From contig NC_060201.1 in NCBI RefSeq assembly GCF_020623625.1, positions 1,977,682-2,041,681 of the forward strand: a stretch of 64,000 nucleotides of DNA, written 5' to 3'. How positions within the stretch are numbered: position 1 is the first letter of the stretch; each line of letters opens with the position of its first letter. Below, piece by piece: positions 39,473 to 50,099 of the stretch. Position numbers and translations under genes: made by a program. The stretch is from Saccharomycodes ludwigii. Taxonomy: Eukaryota > Ascomycota > Saccharomycetes > Saccharomycodales > Saccharomycodaceae. A model generated the notes under the pieces. It was given only the letters and a program-made list of their open reading frames with translations, searched no databases and was not told the origin of the DNA.

Positions 39473-42256
39473 ATGTTTCAAGGTGCTAATGGCACTGCCA
39501 GAAATAACATTTATAACATAAAAACTTTTTATACTATTGTTAATCATAGGTTGAAATTTTTAGTAAGGTCTGCAGGTTATAGATCACACAGCACCCTGCT
39601 ATTCGAACCACATAACATCAATAACAAAGTATTATTACGTTATTCTCCGTTATCAATTAAGAATAATGCCAGATTTTTGTTAAAAAACTCATTATCCTCC
39701 CTACCACACCCAAACACCTTTGCAATAAGTAATAATGTTGGTAGTACTAGAGTTATATCTTCCTTTATACCCAAAATAATTGCCAAGACAATCAAATTTC
39801 CAGCATATATTGGTGGTGGAGCTGCTGCTATCAGCGGATATCTAGTTTATAAACTAGAAGAAGCCCGAGACTTTGCATCAGATAAATTAGCCACTTTAAA
39901 GGATTTTATGGATGGTGTTGGGTCTATGTTGAAAGGAAACGGCGATGGAGAAAACGAAAATAATGGTGGAGGCAATGGCGATAATGACTCGGAGTCTTCG
40001 TTGGCAGGAGCTACTCTAATAGCAACTTTAACTGATACTGAAAAAGGTCAAGAAGAAGCCAAAGCTGGAAGTAACCAAGAAGGAGACGAAGAAGAAGAAG
40101 AAGAAGAAGAAACTGTTGACACCACCCAGGATGATATGGTGAATTTAACCAAACAAATGATTGAAATTAGATCTATTTTAAACAAAATCGACTCTAGCTC
40201 TTCAAACTTGACCTTGCCCTCTATTGTGGTTATTGGCTCACAAAGTAGTGGTAAATCTTCCGTTCTAGAAAGTATTGTTGGTAAAGAATTTTTACCCAAA
40301 GGTTCCAACATGGTTACAAGAAGACCTATTGAGTTAACTTTGGTAAACACACCAAATAATCGTGAAACAACAGCTGACTTCCCAACAATGCGAATGTATA
40401 ACATAAAGGACTTTTTAGAGGTGAAAAAAATTCTAACTGATCTAAATTTAGCAGTACCATCAAGTGAATGTATTAGTGAAGACCCTATCCAACTAACTAT
40501 AAAATCACCAACTGTACCCGACTTAAGTATGGTGGATTTACCGGGTTATATCCAAATAGAAGCCGCTGATCAACCTATCGAATTGAAAAGTAAAATTAGA
40601 CAATTATGTAACAAATATTTGGCTGCTCCTAATATTATTTTGGCTATTTCACCTGCAGATGTGGACTTGGCCAATAGTACCGCTTTGAAGGCAAGTAGAC
40701 AAGTTGATCCTGCTGGGGAAAGAACCATTGGCGTTGTTACTAAATTAGATATGGTTTCTCTTGACGAAGCTAGAAAAATTTTAACAAATAAAAAGTATCC
40801 CTTAAAAATGGGCTATGTTGGTGTTATAAATAGACCGCCTATTTCAAGAGCCACAACAACTGCTGCTGCTGCGCGAAGATTTTTTGGTAATGAACAACCT
40901 ACTACTGGTGATAGTAAAAAAAACTCTTTAGTAAATGTTAGTTCATCGGCATCACCATCTGACTATGAAAATCAATATTTTAAGACCTATAAAGACTATT
41001 TCTCAAAGTGTGAAGTTTCGTCCAGAAAACTACGTTCTAAATTAATTAAAATTTTAGAAGTTTCAATGTCCAATGCTTTAGAACCAACAGAACACTTGAT
41101 ACAACAAGACTTGGACGACACCTCATATAGATTTAAAGTTGAATTTAATGATCGTCAGTTAACACCAAAGTCTTATTTATTGAGTCAGATAGACATCATT
41201 AAATCTGCCAGTAAAGAATTGCAGGAACAATTTTCCCGTAGCGAATTGAAATCCATTTTAAAAGCCGATTTGGATCAAAAAGTTTTGGAAATATTGGCTA
41301 ACAGATATTGGAAGGAGACTGGATTATCCTATGGTAGCGGAGCCACCGTTGCTTCCGAGGTTGATGATGTTTATTGGCACAAAAAATTGGAACTAGCTTC
41401 TTCCAGTCTAACTAAAATCGGGGTTGGCAGGTTAAGTACCACATTGGTGACTAATGCCATATTAAAAGAATTAGATAATGTCTTGGATTTTACTACTGGT
41501 AATGAAACGGATGGGTTAATAAGGCAATTAGTAAATAATACCGCCATAAATGTTTTAAATAGCAAGTATTATTCCACTGCTGATCAGGTAGAGAATTGTA
41601 TCAAGCCTTTTAAATATGAAATCGAATTAGAAGATAGGGATTGGAACGAATCTAGAGATCATTCGATAGCATTAATTAAAGAGGAGTATAGACAGTGTGC
41701 TGAAAGATTTTCTATGTTAAAAAGTTCCATTGGCAGTAGTAAATTACAACAAGTTACCTCATATTTAAACAAAAAAAGAGCGATTTCGAACTCCATAGGT
41801 ACGACTGCTGATGCACCATTACTTACTGAAGAAACCTTAGGGTTTAGCAAATTATTGTTGGAACGTGGTCAAGAAGCTATTCAATTAGATAACAGGATCA
41901 AACTGCTACAGTTTCGTTTGAAGATTTTGAAGAAAAAATGCCAATCTAGTAAAGATTCCGATAGATGCCCAGAAGTATTTTTAAATGCAGTCAGTGATAA
42001 ATTGACTAGCACAGCTGTTTTATTTTTAAATGTTGAATTATTAAGCGACTTCTTTTATAATTTCCCTATTGAATTAGATAAAAGGGTTTCCTTATTGAAC
42101 AATGAACAAATTGAAATGTATGCTAAGGAAGATTCACGTATTGCAAGGCATATTGAGTTACAAAAACGTAAAGAATTATTAGAATTAGCATTAAATAAAA
42201 TAGATTCAATCTTAGTTTTTAGGAAAACATATAGGGGTTACCAAATCCATAAATAG
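39473..42256 (+). CDS. MGM1: Mitochondrial inner-membrane dynamin Mgm1
   Basis: Mgm1 (OPA1 family) fuses mitochondrial inner membranes and shapes cristae; it is cut by the rhomboid protease Pcp1 into long and short forms. The 927-residue protein has a presequence, a first membrane segment at about 104-122 (FPAYIGGGAAAISGYLVY), and a second hydrophobic stretch near 175-190 (SLAGATLIATLT) where rhomboid cleavage is expected. A run of eight to nine Glu precedes the GTPase domain. GTPase motifs are GSQSSGKSS at 255-263, DLPGY at 355-359 and TKLD at 423-426, followed by stalk and effector regions. The length is close to S. cerevisiae Mgm1 (about 880-900 aa). Convergence with RPB10 matches YOR211C-YOR210W. 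Confidence 0.96.
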   Translation: MFQGANGTARNNIYNIKTFYTIVNHRLKFLVRSAGYRSHSTLLFEPHNINNKVLLRYSPLSIKNNARFLLKNSLSSLPHPNTFAISNNVGSTRVISSFIPKIIAKTIKFPAYIGGGAAAISGYLVYKLEEARDFASDKLATLKDFMDGVGSMLKGNGDGENENNGGGNGDNDSESSLAGATLIATLTDTEKGQEEAKAGSNQEGDEEEEEEEETVDTTQDDMVNLTKQMIEIRSILNKIDSSSSNLTLPSIVVIGSQSSGKSSVLESIVGKEFLPKGSNMVTRRPIELTLVNTPNNRETTADFPTMRMYNIKDFLEVKKILTDLNLAVPSSECISEDPIQLTIKSPTVPDLSMVDLPGYIQIEAADQPIELKSKIRQLCNKYLAAPNIILAISPADVDLANSTALKASRQVDPAGERTIGVVTKLDMVSLDEARKILTNKKYPLKMGYVGVINRPPISRATTTAAAARRFFGNEQPTTGDSKKNSLVNVSSSASPSDYENQYFKTYKDYFSKCEVSSRKLRSKLIKILEVSMSNALEPTEHLIQQDLDDTSYRFKVEFNDRQLTPKSYLLSQIDIIKSASKELQEQFSRSELKSILKADLDQKVLEILANRYWKETGLSYGSGATVASEVDDVYWHKKLELASSSLTKIGVGRLSTTLVTNAILKELDNVLDFTTGNETDGLIRQLVNNTAINVLNSKYYSTADQVENCIKPFKYEIELEDRDWNESRDHSIALIKEEYRQCAERFSMLKSSIGSSKLQQVTSYLNKKRAISNSIGTTADAPLLTEETLGFSKLLLERGQEAIQLDNRIKLLQFRLKILKKKCQSSKDSDRCPEVFLNAVSDKLTSTAVLFLNVELLSDFFYNFPIELDKRVSLLNNEQIEMYAKEDSRIARHIELQKRKELLELALNKIDSILVFRKTYRGYQIHK

Positions 42257-42942
42257 GTTGTCTGGTATAAATTACTCGGAATGGTGCTAAACTTTGAATT
42301 AATTTTAAAAAGAAATATTGTTATTGTGCGTTATGCTGTATTCATGTATTTATTTATTTATTTATTTAACTTTTTTAACTTTTTTATACTTATCATATAT
42401 AGTTTTAGTTAATATTTTCTCATATGACTTTTTTTGTTAAAAAAAAAAAAAAAAAAAAAAATATATTATATGTTGCTTTTTTCAAAAATTGCACATCACT
42501 TTGGAACATATTCGATACAAAAATCTGATTGATACCTGATATCGGGGATGTAGGATGTAAATTGTTTTTTTTACTGAACTCCTCTAACTGCCTTCACTTA
42601 AACAGGCAAATTTTCAAAAAAGTTTATATACGTATAAAGATTGAAAAATCAAGCAGATAAAATAAAAAAAAAAATATATATGGATAGTAATGTACAGAGT
42701 CACCTTAAATAAAAATATAAGCAATTTAATGTAAATGGGAGCCTTTTTAAGTTCTATCTTCATTATCATTTCAGTTTTTCATATCGCTCAACCTAAAAAA
42801 TAGAAAGTGGTGAAAAGAAAGGAGAAGGAAAAAAAAAACACATAATAATGGAGCCCTTGTTGGTGTTAAAAGTTTTCTATTGCTGGTTATATAGATATGA
42901 AAAAAAAAAGAAAAAAAAAAAAAAAGAGGCATCACTCTCAAT
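42257..42942. other. Convergent intergenic MGM1-RPB10
   Basis: This gap between converging 3' ends has a TTTA tandem (about 42346-42368) and A runs (42440-42461 and near 42900-42925). No gene is visible. Confidence 0.6.
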
Positions 42943-43155
42943 TTAATCTCTTTTTTCTAATGGATTGTATCTTAGAAATTTTTCAATTAAGTCAACATGG
43001 GTTAAAATCATTCTTCTGCAACAGTATCTTTTAAGTCCTAATCTACTTAGAGCAGTACCTTCATCAATTTCATCTTCCTGCAACATATTTAAATATGCTT
43101 CCCATTTATCGCCAACAACTTTCCCACACGAAAAACACCTAATTGGAACAATCAT
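42943..43155 (-). CDS. RPB10: RNA polymerase I/II/III shared subunit ABC10-beta
   Basis: This 70-residue zinc protein is common to all three nuclear RNA polymerases and needed for their assembly. The sequence is near-identical to Rpb10 across eukaryotes. It begins [21 protein letters not shown], has the atypical zinc site CFSCG plus the vicinal pair YCCRRM, and continues [21 protein letters not shown] start it at the ATG at 43155, giving exactly the family length. The frame continues upstream through a hydrophobic T-rich leader that no orthologue has. This is the second shared polymerase subunit here, after RPB8, and both belong to the same ancestral gene block. Confidence 0.97.
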   Translation of the reverse strand: MIVPIRCFSCGKVVGDKWEAYLNMLQEDEIDEGTALSRLGLKRYCCRRMILTHVDLIEKFLRYNPLEKRD

Positions 43156-43891
43156 CTGTGTATATGTCTTGATTATTTTGTGCTTTTTTTCATTGGTCAA
43201 AAGTAATAACCTCTTAAATAGAAAATAAAAAGTAGAAAAAAGAAAAAAGAAAAAAAAAGAGAAAAAAAAAATTACCAAGTTTCTTTTTTTTTTTTTTTTT
43301 TTCCTGGAAAGATATTTTTAAAAATTTTAGGCTAACCTAAGTGCAAAGTCGTATTCGTATAAAATGATACAAACATCCAAAATAGGAAACTTTTTCTCGT
43401 TTCTTTTTTTTTTTTATTTTTTTAATTTTTTTTATTTTTTAATTTTTTATTTTTTTATTTTTTTAATTTTTTTTATATTTTATTTCGTTATTTCGTTTTT
43501 TTTTTTTTCAATGGAAAATTTTATAACTATCTTTTATAAAGAAATAAAATATTATAGCCAGGTTTCTTTGAGACATTCACTTACGCAAAAATTTTATTAT
43601 AATTTGTCAAATATTTTTACTATTTAACTATTTAAACTTACATGTTAATAGTACAATTAACTATCTGCAACCTTTCCCACCAATAATTAATTAATAACTA
43701 ACAACAAAGAAAGAAACATTAGAAACACAAGGGGAAAAAAAAACTTTTTAGCTTCTCCAGACTAGCGAAAAATTTTGAATTCATTATACATTTTACAAAG
43801 TTTTTTTTTTTTTTTTATCCTCTTTCCCTCCCTTTAATCTATAGCCATCTTTAAGCTTTTATTTAGATTTTCAAATTTAACAACTTCAAAA
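43156..43891. other. Divergent promoter region RPB10/NAN1
   Basis: The first part is purine-rich on the plus strand (43210-43270) and is followed by T runs (43284-43304) and a long TTTTTA/AATTTTTT stretch (43403-43515). A frame across 43364-43627 begins at ATG but is mostly Phe/Tyr/Ile from these repeats, so I reject it. Another T run lies at 43801-43817, before NAN1. Confidence 0.6.
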
Positions 43892-46609
43892 ATGACAACA
43901 GCGTCATCAAATATCACTGCCAAAGATACCAACAACAAATATAATTTATCAGTTGTTTCCGGTGGTAGGTTAACTTTATCCCGTGCTCAATTTAACTGTT
44001 CCTATAACCATGTTTCATATCTAACCAGTGATTCCAAACATTATATTGTTCCCTTTAATAATATGATCAAGATTTATTCTATGGAAACCAGACAATGTGT
44101 TAAGACCTTTAAATATTTGAATAACCCAGTTTTATCTGAATTAGTATCATCATCTTCTTCTAATAGGGTTGAAATTATTGATATTGATTTTGAAAGAGAA
44201 AATGATAACATTGTATTTTATACTTCTACTTTTAAAAAAATTGTGATGCAATATACAAAAAAAAAATCTCCGAAACAGGAAATTTCGGATAATTTAGTCG
44301 TTGATTATTCTAATAAGTTTGATACAAACGTTTCTACTTTAGTTAAAGTTTTTAATAACAATAACAGTGGTCTTTTGTTCTTGGTTCATGAAAAAGATAC
44401 TACTGTTAAGAAAGGCGGAAACGGCTTTTTAAATGTTTACAAGTTGGATAATAATAATAATAATGGCACGAATGAATCGCATATTAGTATTAAAAAATGG
44501 AATGAGGGTGAAGTCATACTAAATACTTGGTCTAATAATGAACAGTATTTATTAGTATTGACTAAAACATCATGCTCCTCCCCAGATAATAATAAAAAAC
44601 TGTTGCACATTTATAATTTACATGACGTAGAGGCTGCAGAATTGGTAATTAAAGTTCCAGAAACCAAAGTATCTCAATCATCTAATGCACATTATATCAC
44701 CACAATGGCGATCAATAACACTGCTTCTCAAATTGCGCTAGGCTATGCCTCTGGTGTAATTACATTGATAACTTTAAACAATAAATCAAATATTGGGGAG
44801 GAAATTGATAATTTACAAATAAGAACTTTGAAATGGCACATAGACTCGGTTTTAACATTGAATTTTGATAACAGTGGGAGTTACTTATTATCCGGTGGTT
44901 GGGAGAAGGTTTTAACTTTTTGGTTACTATCTGATACCAATGTTCAACAATTTTTGCCTCGTTTAAATGGTGTTATAATAAGTGTTACCAGCTTAAGTAC
45001 CCATATAAATGATAATAGTGGTGACGGTAAGTATATTTCCTTGTTATTACAACATGCTGACAATAAAACTAACTCGGATTATGAGTTGTTGGTGATCAAT
45101 TCTACCGATTTCCAAAGTAAACTATGCTGCAATGGTCCCTTAACAAATTTTGAAAGCGAATTGCCGATCAAATCAAGTAATTATCAACCAATTTCTATTG
45201 TTAGTAACCATAATTCCAATAATGAAATCTTCAAAAAAATTCTAAGAAAGTCAGTGAAAAATAAAAGACAAGATTATACCGCATTACCCTTCACAGTTTC
45301 GCCTAAGTTTAAAAATTTAATTTATTTCCCACATAATTCTGGGGTCTGCATATATGATTTTTATAAAAATGAACAACTCAAATATCAATATCTATCTACC
45401 AATGTTAGTAGTTTTATGGGTAAAGTTCGTTTAGAACATGAGAATATTTCGGATCCACAAATTCTTAAAATTGACTTCACTTTGAATGGAGAATGGATGG
45501 TTACTTATGAAGTTGAAAAACAACCCAATGGATTGTTATCTAGTAATGATAGTTCTCATATTTTAAAATTTTGGAACTTTGACACAGATTCACAAAACTG
45601 GAATTTACAAACAAAAATTATAAATCCACATGGTACGAACATTCCAATAACTGACATATGCCCTGCTCCGGTGAGTATTCTAAATTCCAATGCAATATTA
45701 ACTAGTGACAACAATGGCGGTTTGAAGTTATGGGGGTGTTTATTGAAAGAAAACACTACGGCTAGTGCTAACAGCAATTGGGGCTTAATTGATATGAAAT
45801 TGCCCAACTTTAATAATTTTAGCAATAATGTTAATTTAGAATGGTCTGGTGATGGTAGTTTAATATTCCATTCTTTTGATGATGTTTTAACCATATTGGA
45901 TGGCAGGAAGCTGACTCCATTGGAGAACGAGAGTAAATTGCAGTTGGATTCTGCCATTCAATCATTACACTTAGTTGATGAAGAACATTTGTTTATTGTT
46001 ACTACCACTTGTTTAACGGTTTACAATCTATTGCTTGGTGATTTTACTAAAGGGTTTGACCTATATCCATATGTGAATGGTATTTATAAAACAGGTGATT
46101 TAAGAAGACTAATAGCTGTAGATTATAAAAGGGGGAATATTGCTATTGTAGTTAACCAGAAGGACCCAGATTTTTGCGATAAATTCGATGTCAGTTATAA
46201 AGCTCATGTGGTTATATTTAATAATAATTTAACTTGTAAATTGGGTACTTTTACCTACAACGATTATATCACTGGTATTGTATGGAACAAAGATTCTGAT
46301 TTCTATTTTATGGACATGAATTCTAGATTAGGAGTTGTAAGTACAACAATAACAAATGAATTATTTGATGTTGCTACTGACAACAATAACACCGATTTCA
46401 AACTAGAACTAAATTCTTTATCTGCAAGAAAATTAAACACTTCTAATACTGACGGTCAATCTCATGATGAAGATGAAGAAGCCAATATTATTAATGGAGA
46501 AAAAAAGCATAAAATCATTAGAAATAATACCTTTATGAATCTATTTGATAATATTGATAATGTTCAAATGGAAACTTTATTTGACAGTGTGTTGAGGACA
46601 ATATCTTAA
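43892..46609 (+). CDS. NAN1: t-UTP/SSU processome WD protein Utp17
   Basis: Nan1 (Utp17) is a subunit of the UtpA/t-UTP complex that binds the nascent 5' end of pre-rRNA and starts assembly of the small-subunit processome in the nucleolus. The 905-residue protein carries two beta-propellers of degenerate WD repeats, visible for example as KWHIDSVLTLNFDNSGSYLL followed by GGWEKVLTFW, and a later blade with LEWSGDGSLIFHSFDDVL. The C-terminal region ends in a helical tail after an acidic stretch. The length is close to the 896-aa S. cerevisiae protein. Repeat families of this type are hard to tell apart by eye, but the position beside HHO1 and RPB10 and the strand match YPL126W. Confidence 0.9.
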   Translation: MTTASSNITAKDTNNKYNLSVVSGGRLTLSRAQFNCSYNHVSYLTSDSKHYIVPFNNMIKIYSMETRQCVKTFKYLNNPVLSELVSSSSSNRVEIIDIDFERENDNIVFYTSTFKKIVMQYTKKKSPKQEISDNLVVDYSNKFDTNVSTLVKVFNNNNSGLLFLVHEKDTTVKKGGNGFLNVYKLDNNNNNGTNESHISIKKWNEGEVILNTWSNNEQYLLVLTKTSCSSPDNNKKLLHIYNLHDVEAAELVIKVPETKVSQSSNAHYITTMAINNTASQIALGYASGVITLITLNNKSNIGEEIDNLQIRTLKWHIDSVLTLNFDNSGSYLLSGGWEKVLTFWLLSDTNVQQFLPRLNGVIISVTSLSTHINDNSGDGKYISLLLQHADNKTNSDYELLVINSTDFQSKLCCNGPLTNFESELPIKSSNYQPISIVSNHNSNNEIFKKILRKSVKNKRQDYTALPFTVSPKFKNLIYFPHNSGVCIYDFYKNEQLKYQYLSTNVSSFMGKVRLEHENISDPQILKIDFTLNGEWMVTYEVEKQPNGLLSSNDSSHILKFWNFDTDSQNWNLQTKIINPHGTNIPITDICPAPVSILNSNAILTSDNNGGLKLWGCLLKENTTASANSNWGLIDMKLPNFNNFSNNVNLEWSGDGSLIFHSFDDVLTILDGRKLTPLENESKLQLDSAIQSLHLVDEEHLFIVTTTCLTVYNLLLGDFTKGFDLYPYVNGIYKTGDLRRLIAVDYKRGNIAIVVNQKDPDFCDKFDVSYKAHVVIFNNNLTCKLGTFTYNDYITGIVWNKDSDFYFMDMNSRLGVVSTTITNELFDVATDNNNTDFKLELNSLSARKLNTSNTDGQSHDEDEEANIINGEKKHKIIRNNTFMNLFDNIDNVQMETLFDSVLRTIS

Positions 46610-46626
46610 GCGATTATCCTTTAATA

Positions 46627-46661
<35 letters not shown>

Positions 46662-47401
46662 TTGTTGTCGTTCAAGGTTTGTATAATAATAATAGTAGTA
46701 ATAAATATAAAGAGCATAAGATACTTTTCCATATACATATACATATATATGTATATATATATAAATGTAAAGCCAAGTTACTAGATTTTGATTTATATGT
46801 TTTTGAAAAAAAGATTACCGAAAGATGTGTTATGGACAACTATAACCGACTAAAGGTTCGGGTTTGGATATAAAATACAGATAGGGGGAGAAGAGCGTAA
46901 GTTGTAATATTGAATTATATTTCCCTTGTAGCAAATTAGCTTAACCCATCTAGAAAAAAAAAAATTAAAAAAAAAATAAAATAAAGAAAACAGAGAAAAT
47001 AGCGCAGAAAGAAACCTTTGGTGCATTTTTGTCACTAAATAAAAATAAAAATAAAAAAAAAAATAAGTTGATGAATTAAATTTAAAAAGTCTGCGGAATT
47101 TTCTATACAGTTTAGTACTTTTTCATTAAAATTTTTGTACTTTTCGGGGTGTGTCAAAAAAGGAAAAGAAAAAAAAAAAAAAAAAAAAAAAAAAGAAAAA
47201 AAAGAAAAAAGCCTTTTGTTTTTTTTTTTTTTCTTTTTTTACCAACAAACATTAACTTTAATAAGTAAAACATTGTTATCATATTATTACAGACCTTTTT
47301 GAATTCGATCACTAATAGATAATTAATACTATCGAAACACAGAGGATAAACACCGAAAAAATAATAGTATCGCTAAAAAAAATATATAATAAAAAGATAT
47401 C
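46610..47401. other. Intergenic NAN1-NPT1
   Basis: Starts with a ~32-nt T run (46630-46661), then a TA run (46735-46762), A-rich blocks (46953-46987 and 47161-47208) and T runs (47219-47238). No gene or regulatory match is recognised. Confidence 0.6.
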
Positions 47402-48706
47402 ATGCCAGCTATTGAACAAGTTATTACGTCTTTCTTAGATACAGATTTATATAAATTAACGATGCATGCTGCAGTTTATACAAATTTCCCAGATGCTGAA
47501 GTAGTTTATAAATACACCAATAGATCATTTCAATTAAAATTTAACAGAGAAGCTATCGATTGGTTGCAATTTCAATTCAAATCTTTATCAACTTTAAAGT
47601 GTACCGAGGAAGAATTAGCTTATTTGTCCAAGGAAATCCCATATTTACCTCAAAAATATTTAAAATATCTTGAAACTTTCCATTTAACACCAGACAAACA
47701 AATGAGCTTTAATTATCATCAAGTGGAAGGCAAACCTCCCGGTCACTATGATTTAGAAATTTTAATCAAAGGTACCTGGAAAGATACTATCTTGTACGAG
47801 ATACCAGTATTGAGTTTGGTTTCTGAAGCATATTTTCTTTTCGTTGATGCTGATTGGAATTTAGATGGACAATTAGAAAAGAGTTATGCCAAAACTTTGG
47901 AATTGTTTAATCATAATGTTGTTTTTAGTGAATTTGGTACCAGACGTCGTAGGTCTTTTGAAACTCATGACATTGTTATGCAAGGAATAATGAAGGCTGT
48001 TAAGGAAATTCCTGAAAAGGGTTCTAACTTTTTGGGTACATCAAATGTTTTACTTGCCAAGAAATATGACGTCAAACCTATTGGGACTGTTGCTCATGAA
48101 TGGATGATGGGTATTGCCGCTATAACTGATGATTATACCAATGCTAACAAAATGGCTATGGACTCTTGGATTAGCACATTTGGGCCTAAAAATGTTGGAT
48201 TGGCCTTAACTGATACATTTGGTACAGATGCATTTTTAAAAGTTTTTGTACCACCTTATTCGGATTACTATATTGGTGTTAGACAGGATTCTGGAGATCC
48301 AATTAAATATACCGAAAAAATTGCTCATCATTATATTGATGTTTTGAAATATCCTAAATTCTCTAAAACTATTTGTTATTCAGATTCTTTAAACCCAATT
48401 AAAGCAATGGAATACGCTAAAGTTGCTAAAGAGCATGGCATGAAATCAACCTTTGGGATTGGTACGAATTTCACAAATGATTTCCAAAGGAAATCAAACC
48501 TTCAAGTTAAAAGCGAGCCTTTAAATATTGTGATTAAATTATTGGAAGTAAATGGTAATCATGCCATTAAAATTAGTGATAATTTAGGTAAAAATATGGG
48601 TGATCCAGAAACTGTGCGTAGAGTTAAGAAGGAATTGGGTTACGTGGAACGTACCTGGGCGGGTGATGATGAAGCCCATAGGTGGACAAATGGTAGTAGC
48701 AAATGA
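47402..48706 (+). CDS. NPT1: Nicotinate phosphoribosyltransferase
   Basis: Npt1 makes nicotinate mononucleotide from nicotinate and PRPP (with ATP), the key salvage step that supplies NAD+ to Sir2 and other enzymes. The 434-residue protein matches S. cerevisiae Npt1 (429 aa) over its full length. Recognisable blocks are [21 protein letters not shown] at the start, [12 protein letters not shown] around the catalytic His loop, [34 protein letters not shown] and RQDSGDP. The phosphate-binding [10 protein letters not shown] and a C terminus [14 protein letters not shown] follow. Neighbours NAN1 and KAP120 come from the YPL track, and NPT1 from the YOR track (YOR209C), a clear case of the interleaved order. 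Confidence 0.97.
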   Translation: MPAIEQVITSFLDTDLYKLTMHAAVYTNFPDAEVVYKYTNRSFQLKFNREAIDWLQFQFKSLSTLKCTEEELAYLSKEIPYLPQKYLKYLETFHLTPDKQMSFNYHQVEGKPPGHYDLEILIKGTWKDTILYEIPVLSLVSEAYFLFVDADWNLDGQLEKSYAKTLELFNHNVVFSEFGTRRRRSFETHDIVMQGIMKAVKEIPEKGSNFLGTSNVLLAKKYDVKPIGTVAHEWMMGIAAITDDYTNANKMAMDSWISTFGPKNVGLALTDTFGTDAFLKVFVPPYSDYYIGVRQDSGDPIKYTEKIAHHYIDVLKYPKFSKTICYSDSLNPIKAMEYAKVAKEHGMKSTFGIGTNFTNDFQRKSNLQVKSEPLNIVIKLLEVNGNHAIKISDNLGKNMGDPETVRRVKKELGYVERTWAGDDEAHRWTNGSSK

Positions 48707-49390
48707 TCTTTTAATCTTTATAATTCTAACAGCTTCCCCTCCTTCCTCTTCCATGACAAGTTTATGTATTTTTGTTTTTATATTTTAAATATATTACTAT
48801 AGTTAAGTAAAGTTGTTCTACTAATTTCAGTTTGTAATTTCATTTTTGTATCAAAAAAACTGCATTAACGGTGAACCTTATAAGATTGGAAAAAGAGATG
48901 GATAAAAGGAGCGGCAAATTAAGTTATAGGGCTTTGTAGATAGTTATTATACACTTTGATAACCCGGATTTAATTTGGGTGTATTAACTAACTAAATAAA
49001 TAAATAACTAAATAAATAAATAAATAAATACTAAAATGAATTTTCCATCTATTTTTATAAATGTTTGTATTTTTTTTTTTTTTTTTTTTTTGATATTCTG
49101 TATTTATGTTACTTTTTCATGTTCCTTTTCAGTTTTAAGGTTTACTTCTAGTAATTCTAGCTCATAATTATTTTTGGTAACCCTCATCTGTTTCTATACT
49201 TGATTTTCTTACAAAATACTGATTTTATAGACCTTGCTAATTCTATATAATTTTTATCAGAGAAATTATACTAAGAGAAAAAGAAAAAGAAAAAGAAAGA
49301 AAAAAAGCAAAAGAAAAAGAAAAAGAAATAGAAATAGAAAAAGAAAAAGAAAAAGAAAAAGAGCCCTCTTTTAGAACATATTTGCTAATA
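48707..49390. other. Intergenic NPT1-KAP120
   Basis: It contains an AAAT tandem (about 48993-49032), a T run (49070-49091), and a 91-bp nearly pure purine tract (49273-49363) that runs almost to the KAP120 start. No gene is seen. Confidence 0.6.
49273..49363. repeat. AAAAAG polypurine tandem tract
   Basis: All but three of 91 bases are purines, built mostly from AAAAAG units. It ends 27 nt before the KAP120 ATG, so it probably forms most of that gene's 5' leader or core promoter. Confidence 0.85.
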
Positions 49391-50012
49391 ATGTCTTCTT
49401 TAGATCCATTACCAATAAACGAAAGAAATATTGTTAATGTTCTTGAAAAGGCAAGTGGACCATTATCTAATGGATCAACTGATCAAAAAATAGCGGAACA
49501 ACACTTGAAAAACTGGGAAACTGTTCCAGGTTATTATTATAATTTGCAATCCATATATCTGGACTTATCAATCCCTTTACAAATTAGATGGTTAGCAATT
49601 ATTCAATTCAAAAATGGCTTGGAGAAATATTGGAGAGCATCAAGAGTGAACTCCATTAAAAAAGATGAAAAACGTGAGATTAGAAACAGATTGTTTGAAT
49701 TATTAGATGAAAAAAATAACCAATTATGTATTCAAAATGCACAAGCCATAGCAAGAATATGCAGAGTTGATTTCCCAACTGAATGGCCTGATTTATTTGA
49801 AAATATTCAAAGTTTTTTAGACAACGAACAAGTTTGGAAAGATGAAATTAAAATTTATAATTTACTTATTCAGTTAAACCAAGTGATTAAGATTTTAGTT
49901 AATGTCAGGATTGGAAGATGTAGGCCAGCTTTGCAAGCCAAATTACCACTAATTTTTCCGCTTTTAGTTCGTGTTTATTTATACTATTTTAACGAGTGGA
50001 CATCATCATATA

Positions 50013-50099
<87 letters not shown>

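Noticed and set aside
43156-43278. 41-residue N-terminal extension of RPB10
   Set aside because: It is Phe/Leu-rich sequence from T runs, absent from the highly conserved family, whose length is 70 residues.
43364-43627. 87-codon ATG frame between RPB10 and NAN1
   Set aside because: It is mostly Phe, Tyr and Ile from T-rich repeats, with no domain or conservation signal.
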